Assembly (NCBI GenBank): GCA_047967505.1
Contig: CM106538.1
Reading direction: 5' to 3' (one strand)
Source of the DNA: Dipteris shenzhenensis
Lineage: Eukaryota > Polypodiophyta > Polypodiopsida > Gleicheniales
DNA: 64,000 bases
The notes beneath the pieces were generated by a model. That model did not search any database, was not told where the DNA came from, and saw only the letters and a program-made list of their open reading frames with translations. Positions 22,341 through 32,335 of this stretch are shown here, in pieces (the stretch's first letter is position 1; each line of letters begins with the position of its first letter). The position numbers and the translations under genes were made by a program.

Positions 22341-22822
22341 TGAGAGAGAATGAGGAGAAGTAGAGTTTTATAGGAAATGGGTAGCTTTTATGTCAAGTCA
22401 CCTTTTTGTAGTTTTTAAGGGCTTTTTAGTTCTTTTAGGTTCACTATAGGTAGAACATTCTTCATTCTCTCTTTCATTCAAAGATCATTCTTTTACACTC
22501 CACGCTTCTCTCCTCTCATCAACCTATTGTAGGATTCTCAAAAATTTTCAAAATGTTGCAAGAGGTGAGTTCATTTCTAACCTATTGCGTACGCAAGAAC
22601 TTCTAAGAATCAAGTTTTTGTAAATTTGAATTTTTTTTCAAATCCGATTCTTTTCTCAAAAACTTGTGTGTATGCAACTACTTCAGAAAACCATTTTTGC
22701 ATTAAATCTTTTTTCCCACAAATTTTCCTTTTTACCTCAAACTCTCACAACCTATTTGCAAAAATTTCTCTCCTAGCCTATTGGGCACGCAACAATTTTT
22801 CACCAAAAAAAAAATTCTATTA
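22341..22822. other. Transition region with first CTATTGCGTACGCAA motifs
   Basis: No gene. CAACCTATTG(T/C) occurs near 22520, CCTATTGCGTACGCAAGAAC near 22581, and CCTATTGGGCACGCAACAA near 22778. These are diverged relatives of the palindromic unit that is tandemly repeated next to this stretch. Confidence 0.55.
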
Positions 22823-23300
22823 TAAATTTCTCTCTCAACCTCAAAACCACTCAAACCTCCCTACCTATTGCGTACGCAACAACTTCAAAACAAAATTGAA
22901 TCATAAATCTCTCCAAAAAACTCCTCAACAAAAAAAAAAACAATCTATTACAAATTTCTCTCTCAACCTCAAAACCACTCAAACCCTACCTATTGCGTAT
23001 GCAACAACTTCAAAACAAAATTTAATCATAAATCTCTCCAAAAAACTCCTCAACAAAAAAAAACAATCTATTTCAAATTTCTCTCTCAACCTCAAAACCA
23101 CTCAAACCTCCCTACCTATTGCGTACGCGACAACTTTAAAACATAATTTAATTATAAATCTCTCCAAAAAACTCCAAAAAAAAAAACAATCTATTACATA
23201 TTTCTCTCTCAACCTCAAAACCACTCAAACCTCCCTACCTATTGTGTATGCAACAACTTCAAAACAAAATTTAATCATAAATCTTTCCAAAAAACTCTTC
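22823..23300 (+). repeat. ~123-128-bp tandem array, four units, each with TTGCGTACGCAA-like palindrome
   Basis: The word CAACCTCAAAACCACTCAAA starts at 22836, 22964, 23087 and 23210 (periods 128, 123, 123). Each unit carries ACCTATTG(C/T)GTA(C/T)GC(A/G)ACAAC, then AAATCTCTCCAAAAAACTCC and a poly-A run. Poly-A length differences account for the period change. Part is an open 248-codon frame (22626-23372), but it is a translation of the repeat and is Lys/Asn/Ser-rich, so I do not call a gene. Confidence 0.88.
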
Positions 23301-24083
23301 TCACGACACTTTATTAATATAAGAAATCCATTTATAATATTTTTACTCCATAATATAATAAATTTTTATTAACTAATGTTAAAATATAATTTTGCTAAAA
23401 ATATATATTATTAATCTATAAATTAATATAAATATTATATAATTATTATATAAATACATTAATTAAAAAAATATAACTTAAAAGGGAGGTCTTCTAGCAT
23501 ATGTGCTTTATATAATACTTATTCTTAAAACAATGAAGAATTAGTGAATATATTGCTATTCTATACATTATTAACTTAAAAACTAATGTAAATATAAATT
23601 AATTATTATATAAATTTAAATAAATATATAAATTATTAATATTATACATAAATAACATTTAAAATTATGTAGATTATATACTAATAACCTTTCAATTTTA
23701 AAAAGTAGTCAATCAAAGAATTGAATTAATTTAAAAAATAAGAAAATATTAAAATTTACACACTTACTTTTAGCATGCATGCTTTTCTTCCATGTGTATA
23801 ATACTTGTTAGTTAGTCGAAGAATGAAAAATTAGATAATGTATTTGTAAGGTAGGTATTTAAAACCATAGAATCTAGAAGAGGTTTAGCATACTTAGTTA
23901 TCTTTGTTACTATGTGTAATACTTTGCAAAAGCCTTAAACTTTGTTTAAGGCTTTGCACAAAACTACAGTATCATTGCATCCATATCATTTTTTTACTTT
24001 AGCAACCACGAGATATCCATGGTATCCATGATATGGAATACATATTTCTTCTAAATATTTCTTATCACATACTTTTTTATTTC
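23301..24083. other. Very AT-rich intergenic DNA
   Basis: The stretch is rich in ATTAAT/ATATAA words from about 23330 to 23760, and no gene or RNA is recognised. GCATATGTGCTTTATATAATACTTATT near 23500 and GCATGCTTTTCTTCCATGTGTATAATACTTG near 23780 look like diverged copies of one another, so a decayed repeat is likely. Confidence 0.45.
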
Positions 24084-24367
24084 TTCTGATACACCATGCA
24101 GCATGAATGTAAGAAAATATGAATCGGTGTGCTTTTAGCCTATGTACTTGTCCTTAATCAGTAGGATACTTTGACTAGGTAGACTTATAATTACTTAAAG
24201 TAAAGCCTTTGCAAAGGATCGTACCTTCTGATACACCATGCAACATGAATGTAAGAAAATATGAATCGGTGTGATTTTAGCCTATATGCTTGTCCCTAAT
24301 CAGTAGGATACTTTGACTAGGTAGACTTATACTTACCTAAAGTAAAGCCTCTACAAAGGATCGTACC
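24084..24367 (+). repeat. 142-bp tandem duplication
   Basis: Two nearly identical 142-bp units, 24084-24225 and 24226-24367, run from TTCTGATACACCATGCA to AAAGGATCGTACC. Only a few substitutions separate them, so the duplication is recent. Confidence 0.93.
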
Positions 24368-24449
24368 TATAAACAAAACGCTTTGGAAAGCATATAACAT
24401 ATAGTCTATATATATCTAAACTAAATACTTTGGAATGCATATTTTATAT

Positions 24450-24905
24450 AGTCTATATACCTTAAATCTTACACCCTAAATCTTAAATCCTAAAGTTCCC
24501 TAAATCTTAGGTTATACAATCCAAGCTCTTAAACTTATATAACAATTATAATCCCTAAACCCTAAACCTTAAGCCCTAACCCCTATAACTTATTCTAAAA
24601 CCTAATTTTCAATTCTAAACCCTAGATTCTAGACTCTAAGTTCATGATCTTATATACTAAACCCTAAACCCTAAAACCTAAAACCTAAATCCTAAATCCT
24701 AAACCCTGAAACAATAATCATAAACCCTAAATGCTAAATCCTAAACCCTAAACCCTAGATTCTAAACCCTAAACCCTAAACCCTAAATCCTAAACCCTAA
24801 ACCTTAAAAACATAATCATAAACCTGAAACCCTAAACACTAAATCTTAAATCCTAAGCCCTAAATCCTTAACCCTAAATACTAAACCTTAAACCCTAACC
24901 CTAAA
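24450..24905 (+). repeat. Interstitial telomere-like array, CCCTAAA orientation
   Basis: Many CCCTAAA/TCCTAAA/CCTAAACCCTAAA words, moderately degenerate, mark the plant telomere repeat inside the chromosome. The C-rich strand is on plus. The array ends about 25 bp before the GTTGC...GCAAC palindrome cluster, beyond which the opposite orientation begins. Confidence 0.9.
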
Positions 24906-24929
24906 ATACAAGCAAATTTTAATGATTTG

Positions 24930-25445
24930 ATATATATCCCCCAAACTGTTGCAAGTGGAATAGGTTAATGGTGCACTCTATTGCAAAAATCAAGGAATTT
25001 TCTTGATTTGTGCAACAGGTTAGATATACCCCCCCAACCTGTTGCTCAAGCAACAGGTTGGGGGGTATTTGAGCAACAGGTTGGGGGGGTATATCTAACC
25101 TGTTGCACAAATCGAGAATTTTCTTGATTTGTGCAACAGATTGGATATACCCCCCAACCTATTGCTCAACAGGTTGGGAGATATATCCAACAATAGGCCT
25201 CGGTTGGGGTGACCCCAACCTATTGCTCGAGCAACAGGTTGGGGGTATATCCAACCTTGCACAAATCAAGAAAATTCTTGAGTTGTGCAACAGGTTGGAT
25301 ATATTCCCCAATTGTATATCAAATTGTTGCACAAATAAGAAAAATTCTTGATTTGTGCAACAGGTTGGATATATTCCCCAACCTGTTGCTCGAGCAACAG
25401 GTTGGGGGATATATCCAACCTGTTGCACAAATTAAAAAAATTCAT
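24930..25445. repeat. Cluster of palindromes with AACCTGTTGC...GCAACAGGTT arms
   Basis: Two palindrome types alternate. Type 1 has core GTTGCTC(A/G)AGCAAC with CCCCAACCT/AGGTTGGGG arms (centres near 25046, 25228 and 25394). Type 2 has outer AACCTGTTGCACAAAT and ATTTGTGCAACAGGTT around an AATTTTCTT-like centre (clear near 25120). TATATCC/GGATATA words join them. Nearly the whole 500 bp can pair with itself. Short open frames on both strands mirror each other and are not genes. Confidence 0.9.
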
Positions 25446-25454
25446 TAAATTTTG

Positions 25455-25665
25455 GTTGTATTTTAGGGTTAGGGTTTAGGGTTTAGGATTTAAGATTTAG
25501 GGTTTAGGATTTAGAGTTTAGGGTTTACGGTTTAGGGTTTATTGTTTAGGAGTTTAGGATTTAGTGTTTAGGGTTTAGGAAGTAAATGTTTAAAGTTTAG
25601 GATTTACGGTGGTTAAGATGTTTTGGTATTAATTATTTAAAGTTTAGGATGTAGGGTTTAGGTTT
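25455..25665 (+). repeat. Interstitial telomere-like array, TTTAGGG orientation
   Basis: TTTAGGGTTTAGGG-type words, degenerate, in the opposite orientation to the array at 24450-24905. Together with the palindrome cluster between them the three parts form one large inverted repeat of about 1.2 kb. Confidence 0.9.
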
Positions 25666-26330
25666 AATGCCTTCTCGCCTTCTCTGCTAGTTTTGATATA
25701 GAAGTTATTAAGTAATAATAAGCTCAATGATTATTTATTATGTTCATTTTGAGTTGCTAATCTATTTTTGTACATAAAACAAGTATTCACCCTAATAGAG
25801 GGTATGGATGTGGTGTTATATAAGAAGAATGAAGTGGTGGCTTTTGGACAAATTCATAGTCTAAGACGAAATTGTTCCAAAGACATACTTTCAAGATATC
25901 AAGAAAACTTATTTTGAGGGGAAAAAAGTAGAGATGTTATCTTGCTCCGGATAAGTTTTAGCAATTGGCAACTTTAAGGGCTATGCTTAGAGTTTTCTCT
26001 GTATAGTGGAGATAATTAAGTTGACTAGTGCAGGTGTCATTCAAAATGCAATGGATAGTACTTCACATTTAGACGTCCATAATACTACGTCTCAACTACA
26101 AGTTCATAGTACTTGTAAATGGGGGTTAGCTTTCTTGCCCAAGACAGTTTCCTTCAATGTCATGGAAGACACAATAGAATATTATCATAAGAAAAAGACT
26201 ATAACACAAATGGGATCCAAATTGATAAGAAGCTATAGTAGTAATCAAGAGTATCATAGTGGCATGCTCACAGGTATTGAGGACATTATAGTGACAGATG
26301 TTGATGTAGAAAAGGTTTCTTGTGTTCTAG
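25666..26330 (+). other. Unrecognised stretch with one open frame, cut by Copia copy 3
   Basis: A plus-strand open frame starts at 26006 (MEIIKLTSAGVIQNAMD...) and runs to about 26330, where sequence switches to antisense Copia reverse transcriptase; its last ~18 codons are Copia. I do not recognise the peptide. It could be a fragment of another retroelement, since a Copia RNase H tail in the same direction lies beyond copy 3 at 30389. Confidence 0.3.
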
Positions 26331-29300
26331 GTGCTTGTTTCAAGCCATACAAGGCTTTCTTCAACCTACAAACAAACTCAGGATGAACAGCATGAACATA
26401 ACCTGGTGGCTGCTCCATAAAGACCTCTTCTTGCAAATCACCATGCAAGAAGGCATTCTTTACATCCATCTGATGTAAAGACCGTCCCTTTGATGCAGCC
26501 ATAGCAATGACTGCTCTTATGGTTGCCATCCTTGCAACCAGACTGAATGTTTCTTTATAATCAATGCCATATGTTTGTGCATACCCCTTGACAACTAATC
26601 TTGCCTTGTATGTGCTCACAGAACCATCTGCATTGTGCTTCACCTTATAAACCTACTTACAGCCAATTGCATTCTTGTCTTTAGGCAAAGGCACTAATTC
26701 CCATGTAGCATTTGCTTCCAAGGCATCCATTTCTTCATCCATGGCTTTCTCCCATTTTTCTTTTCCCATGGCTTGCTCAAAAGAAGTGGGTTCTGGTTCC
26801 TGTATTTCTTTGACCATATAGGCATAGTGGGTGGTTGTAAATCCATCATATTTCAGCCTATCCACAGGATACCTAGCTCTGGTAGACCTACACAAAATAG
26901 GCTCACTTCCATGTGCTCTCAAAACATCCCTGGTCTTCCTTACTCCAGGTGTAACAACAGAAGGAATACCCAACTCATCATCAATGCTCTGTTTTGAGCC
27001 ATTGGATTCACCATCCACATAAGAGTGATGTGCATTCACATCAAACATGGGCTGATCTACCTTCTCTTTTCCTTTTCGTGATACCTGCATACCACTATAT
27101 GCATTGCTTTGAGGAGATTCTCCTGATCTCAATCTGCCTGTCCATGGTGAAGTATGTGGACCACTGCTAGAGGACACTGCAAGTCCACTAATATTTTGTG
27201 ATTGCTACTGTGAATTCTGTGCAGCATTACCATTTTGTGCATCTACATCATCAATCACATTTACTGGTTTATACCAGCTGCTCATCTCATCAAAAACAAC
27301 ATCTCTGCTCACTGTAAACTTACGAGTAGAAGGGTTATAGCATCTATACCCTTTCTATTGCAGAGAATAACCAATAAAGATACACTTCTCAGCTTTTGGA
27401 TCCAACTTGGACCTCAACTCATCTGGCACATGAAAATTTCAAATGAGAAATATCTGGTTTCCTACTAGTATACATCTCCTCTAGCGTCATGCCATGTATT
27501 GCTGCAGTGGGAGTCCTGTTTATTATGTAAACTGCTGTAGTAACTGCTTCAGCCCAATAATAATCTGGTAAGTCTTTTTCATTTAGCATGGCCCGAGATA
27601 CCTCTCCAATATGCCTGTTTTTCCTTTTTGCAAGTCCATTTTGCTATGGGGTATGACTGCATGAATATTGCTGCTTTATGCCATGCTCCTGCAGGAACCT
27701 TGCAAACTCATTTGAGAGGTACTCTCCCCCTCCATCTGACCTTAGGCATTTTATTTGCAAGCCTGTTTCTTTTTCAACCATAGCTTTAAAAGCTTTGAAA
27801 TGCCCAAACACTTCACTTTTCTTTTTCATAAAATACACCCAAACTTTTCTGCCGTAGTTGTCAATAAAAGTGACAAAATAATGACAGCCTCCAATAGATG
27901 CAGCTTTAGTAGTCCACACATTAGAGTGGATTAATTCCAATGGCTTCTTACTCTCTTGGACATGTCTAGGAAATGGTTTCCTTGCGTGTTTTCCAAATTG
28001 ACAGGCTTCACATCCCTTATGCATTTCTGCAACCTTGAATTTAGGCAATTCTGCAACAATATTTTGGGCCTGCATTGATTTAAGTCGCTGTACATTAACA
28101 TGACCAATGCGTTTATGCCAGATATAAATATCTGCAACTACACCGGTCCCATGTGCAAACATTGTTGCACTCAATTCAGGCATGTCCACATCAAACGTAA
28201 ACATCCTGCCCTTCTTCTTTCCTTTTGCTATCAAGCGACTGTTATTTTTCATATCCTCAACAAAGCATCCATGAGGATTAAATCTGACCTACAAGCCCTG
28301 CTCAACCATTTGACCAACAGAAACCAGGTTCTTGGTAATATTCGGGACATGAAATACATCAGACAGGTATTTCTTGTTCCCATCCTACATAGACAAAGGA
28401 ATTTTACCAATCTACACAATAGGATGTGCAGTATCATCACCAGTCTCCACAAATCTTGGTCTTTCCATTTTCCTTGCATCTTGCATCCATTCTGCATGAC
28501 CTGTCATGTGGTTTAATGCAACTGAGTCAACATACCACACATCATTGCTTTCTTCTGCACTTGTCAAAGAATTGGTCATGTGTTGCACCATAAAAAGATG
28601 CTCATTTCTGTCATCACCCTGTCTACTAGAAGATGCATAATTCCCTTGCTACAATTTTCCATTCATGATGTCATTCTGCTTTTTATAGTAGTCTTTAGCC
28701 ATATGACCCATTTTACCATAGTAGTAGCATTCTACATTGTTGTTTGCATTTTGACCTCTCTGCCATCCACCATGACCTCTTTGGCTCCCCCTGCCTCTAG
28801 AGTTACCACATCCTCCTTCATAGGACTGGTTTTTTGAGTTTGCTGCATATTCTGATTTCTACCACGGCCTCTAGATCGGCCTGCTCTACCTTTGCCTCTA
28901 CCTCTTCCAGCATTTGAGTAGAAGATAGTTTCTTTTGAAGTTCCTCTTGAAGAAGATGCACCACCATTTCTCTGCTCTTCAAATATTAGAAGAGCAAACA
29001 ACTCCTCAAAATCAGGAAATTTTTCACGAATGGCAATGGATGTCCAGAACTGTGCATAATCCTTTCCTAGACCATTCAAGGTCACAGAAACTAAATCATC
29101 ATCTTCCACTGGCTACCCAATGGAAGCAAGTGCATCTGCAATTTTCTTCACCTTCATGTGGTAGTCATTGATGCTCATATTTTCTCTGCACATTGTGCAA
29201 CTCCTGCTTGAGCTGCATTTTCCTGGCTTGCGTATTTGTGTTGTACATTTTTGCCAAAGTATCCCATGCCTCCTTTGGCGTACTTGCATCCTAAATATGC

Positions 29301-29536
29301 ACAATCATAGAATCTGAAATACTGATAGTCAGCCAGTAGATAACTTTTCTGGCTCTCTCATGCCATCCTTTAAATGCCTGGATTTCCTGTTGAGAACATT
29401 AGGAAGAACTGGTTCTTCTTCATTTCTTGTAATGAACTCCCAATAGCCTTTTCCCATAAGGAAATTCGTCATTCTAAACTTCCATGCTTGGAAGTTGTTC
29501 TTGTCAAGCTTTTCAGTGACAATCTGTGAAAGCCAT
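26331..29536 (-). pseudogene. Copia gag-pol pseudogene, copy 3
   Basis: The Gag start ATG at 29536-29534 is followed within a few codons by a frameshift. Recognisable blocks on the minus strand: Gag (VQRENMSINDYHMKVKKI-like, near 29170-29210), Arg/Gly-rich linker (GRGRGKGRAGRSRGRGRN, near 28870-28920), CCHC knuckle near 28690-28745, protease motif near 28500-28545, integrase core (28252-27644, open for 202 codons). Then come the connecting region (27177-26653) and RT (26643-26331, [34 protein letters not shown]). In-frame TAG codons at 27207-27205, 27357-27355, 28291-28289, 28387-28385, 28414-28412 and 28651-28649 sit where a sister copy has CAG. Confidence 0.93.
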
Positions 29537-30021
29537 TACAGAACACTGCAAAATATTCTGTCATTGCAAAAAAACACAGCTTCTGCCTCACAAGGGCAAA
29601 TCTGCAAAACTGACGAAAGTGGTATTTGACCACACAGTCACTCCCTAGTGACGATTTTGCATCAACAGGCAATAAGGATGATTCTGTAACTCCCAATATC
29701 TCTGTGCACAGGCATATGATGCAATTTTTACGGCAACTTTTCACCGACCTGCAGAGCAGTGGTCGCATAGCAAAAACAGGGCCTTTTTCTCAGTGCTTGC
29801 GCAGAACTTCTGCCTTCAAAACGGGCCCCGAAATGGCCTTGAATCATATACTGCCCTTTCGCCACACCACTAAGGGTGTCTCAATCTGAGACAATGCACT
29901 CTTGCACTTTTCGGCTATGCTACCTGCAGAGATTTACTCCCAAACTCGAAAAAGGAAAGCAACACTGGTCCTCTTACCAGGACACCGCAAACTTGGTTTG
30001 CTTTCTTGAGCTCCTTACCAC

Positions 30022-30040
30022 GAACCAGGCTCTGATACCA
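30022..30040 (-). promoter_or_regulatory. Primer-binding site, family A copy 3
   Basis: On the minus strand TGGTATCAGAGCCTGGTTC follows the LTR directly. It fits the 3' end of plant initiator methionine tRNA and is the undamaged version of the site in copy 2. Confidence 0.9.
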
Positions 30041-30388
30041 TGTGAAGATAGTGGGAGAGAAGGAGTGAGTCTCACTTGCGGCTTTCTCACATACACAATG
30101 GGGGAATACACACACAGGTGGAGGCTGAAAACAGTTTTCCTCTTCTTAGTTGTGAAAGCCAAAAGAACTCTAGTACAAAGAAATAGAAGAACCCTATATG
30201 TGGGTCTTAAACCAAACTCAACTAAGGTGGCATACTAACTGAGCCATGAACTAGAGTACATAAGAATAGCTATCATCCAGCTATTATTCATGGGTGGTGT
30301 ACCAATCGCATCTGCAGCTAATAAGTCAGTGACATAAATGCACAACGGTCACCCTGGCATATCACGAGTGGAGATCGATATCTCAACA
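30041..30388 (-). repeat. 5' LTR, family A copy 3
   Basis: About 348 bp on the minus strand, from TGTTGAGATATCGATCTCC to ...CTATCTTCACA, colinear with the copy 2 LTR and the solo LTR at 13161. Confidence 0.93.
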
Positions 30389-31067
30389 AGGAAGTCATCC
30401 AAGGTTTCATTGGATACTGTGATCGTGACTATGCAAGATATTCCTAAGACTAGGAGATCCACACACAAATATGCATTTTTCTTTAGACAAGGTGCTATAT
30501 CATGGTTGTAAAACAAGAAGCCAACTGTTTCTTTATCTACAAATGAATGAGAATATAGGGAACTCGTGACAGGTGCATGTAAGGCTATATGGCTCAGAAG
30601 ACTATTGCCATAAACAAATTACTTTGATGAGTCAAAGCCAACAAGATAATCAATTAGCTCAACCATTAGCCAAGAAGCTAGTATATCACTCCAGGACAAA
30701 GCACATTCATGTCAGAGAGCACTTTTAGAGAAAGAGTGTTACTTGGTGACATCACATTACAACATTGTAGAGAGCAAAGAGGATGTTGCAACAGATATAT
30801 TTACCAAACCACTTGGGAAATAGCTTTTTAAGAAACACTGACAAGATCTTGATTTGACATAGAGGAAGGACATTCTCGAACGTTGTGAAAAATATCTTTA
30901 CCAAGCCACTTGGAAAAAAGATTCTCGGGAAACATCGACAAGCTCTTGGTTTGACACAGAGGAAGGACATTCCCATTAAAGGAGTGTGATGTTCAGTCCT
31001 TGTTCCTTTCCCCATAATCATCATATTGAGGGAAGGCCTACTTCATGATGTCGATCTTGAGGGAAGG
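30389..31067 (+). pseudogene. Copia family B: decayed RNase H tail
   Basis: Plus-strand fragments in several frames match the end of a Copia polyprotein: VIQGFIGYCDRDYA (the RNase H GYxDxDxA motif), QGAISW, HYNIVESKEDVATDIFTKPLGK (the usual C-terminal ...DIFTKPL). Stops and frameshifts are frequent. A second LVKIFFTTFENVLP-like duplication near 30890-30970 (TTTACCAA(A/G)CCACTTGG repeated at 30801 and 30898) shows a local duplication. An LTR follows in the right place. Upstream parts are missing, replaced by Copia A copy 3. Confidence 0.8.
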
Positions 31068-31280
31068 TGTTGAGGAATTAATCTCAACATCATATGTGCA
31101 TAGCACTAACACAAAGAGTGTAAAAGGCACAAGGGTTGGAAACCCTAAGTTCCCTATAGGGGTTTGTATATATTCATTATTTTCAACCAATCTAGTGTAA
31201 AATTATTCATTTTTTGTGTGCTCTCTAGTTGTTCCCTCTCTCATCATCTCCACTTTTCTCCTCTCCTTATTTGTTCAACA
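31068..31280 (+). repeat. LTR of Copia family B
   Basis: 213 bp from TGTTGAGGAATTAATCTCAACA to ...TTATTTGTTCAACA, with short inverted ends TGTTGA/TCAACA, and a GAGGGAAGG purine tract immediately before it. A diverged partner of its right half occurs at 53905-54032. Confidence 0.8.
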
Positions 31281-31990
31281 TTGGCGGGCAACACAAGCTC
31301 TTGCTAGAATCAAGAGATTTTATTTATTTAAGCAAAAAGTTGAGTTTCACTCAAGATGTTCTTGCTAGAATCAAGAGATTTTATTGATGTAAATAACAAT
31401 TAGAGTTTCACTCAATGTGTTGCTCAAGAAATAGATTAGAGAAAGGAACAACATGTTGCTTGAGCAAGAAGTTGGTATGCAATGCAACCTCTTGCTAGAA
31501 TCAAAATATTTAGCTAATTTGGGCAAAAAGTTGTAACACGTTGCTTGAGAAACTAGTTGTCTAAAACACACTATACAAATAAGCTATTGCTTGGACAATA
31601 GGTAGGGGTACAACACAACCTCTTGCTAGAATCAAGAAATTTTATTGATTTAAGTAATGTCAATTTGAGTTTCACTTAAGGTGTTGCTTAAGCAACAAGT
31701 TTCATGATACATAACATAGAGACAACATGTTACTTGGACAATAGGTCGGGTTTTATCACTACATCAAGAGATTTTGTTAATTAAGAAACAAGTAATGTTT
31801 CACTCTAAGGTGCTACTTGAGTATGTTATTGCAATATAACCTAACCTTAAATGACTAAATTTCTTGATTTGAGCAAGAAGCTATTTTGCACCCCAACCTA
31901 GCAACAGGTTGGGGCTTTGCCCAACTTGTTGCTCAAGCAACATATTGGGTGGAACAAAACCTATTGCTCAAATCAAGATATTTTACAAAT
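31281..31990. repeat. Decayed GTTGCT...AGCAAC repeat region
   Basis: Repeated words (CTTGCTAGAATCAAGA(G/A)ATTTTATT, GTTGCTCAAG, GAGTTTCACTCAA) recur from 31300 to 31840. The stretch ends with CCCCAACCTAGCAACAGGTTGGGG and CAACTTGTTGCTCAAGCAACATATTGG near 31890-31950. It is clearly related to the palindrome cluster at 24930-25445 but older. No gene seen. Confidence 0.75.
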
Positions 31991-31992
31991 TA

Positions 31993-32335
31993 TTGCTTAT
32001 TCTTTAGGGTTTAGCTAGGGTTTAGGGTTTAAAATCCTAGGGTTAGGGGTTTAGCATCTAGCATCTATGGTCTAGGTTCTAGGTTATAGGGCCTAGGGTC
32101 TAGGGTCTAGGGTCTAGGTCTAGGGTTTAAAGTTTAGGTAGGGTCTAAAATTTAGAGTCTAGGGTCAAGGTTTTGAAATCTAGGGTTTAACATCTAAGGT
32201 ATAGGGTCTAGGCTTTGGGGTTTAAGGTCCAAGATCTAGGGTTTAGGGTTTAGGGTTTAGGTTTTAGAATCTAGGTTCTAGAGTTCTGGGTCTAGGGTCT
32301 AGGGTTTATGGTTAGGGGCTAGAGTAATTTCATAC
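31993..32335 (+). repeat. Degenerate telomere-like array, TTTAGGG orientation
   Basis: TTTAGGG, TCTAGGG and GGGTTTAGG words dominate. The spacing is irregular and TCTAGGG is common, so it is more decayed than the array at 25455. It again directly follows GTTGC/GCAAC palindromic sequence in the same order as at 24930-25665. Confidence 0.85.

Larger units (their letters stand above)
26331..30388 (-). mobile_element. Truncated Ty1/Copia retrotransposon, family A copy 3
   Basis: Minus-strand element with a complete 5' LTR (30388-30041), the standard primer-binding site, leader, Gag, protease, integrase and RT up to YGLKQAP, where it is truncated near 26331. The rest of RT, RNase H and the 3' LTR are missing. 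It is very similar to copies 1 and 2, and comparing the three shows which bases changed. AGGAA follows the LTR outside, but no partner duplication remains. Confidence 0.94.

Noticed and set aside
21313-22363. Several 100-270-codon Pro-rich or Gly/Arg/Glu-rich open frames on both strands
   Set aside because: They come from long pyrimidine or purine stretches, which lack stop codons by composition.
22626-23372. 248-codon plus-strand open frame
   Set aside because: It is a translation of the ~123-bp tandem array; Lys/Asn/Ser-rich, with no domain and no plausible gene structure.
22823-25445. CRISPR-like array
   Set aside because: The repeats are palindromic, but the units are ~120 bp tandem copies with no unique spacers, and the surroundings are a plant nuclear genome.
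24450-25665. A real chromosome end (telomere)
   Set aside because: The arrays are degenerate, short, in opposite orientation and followed by tens of kb of other sequence, so they are interstitial.
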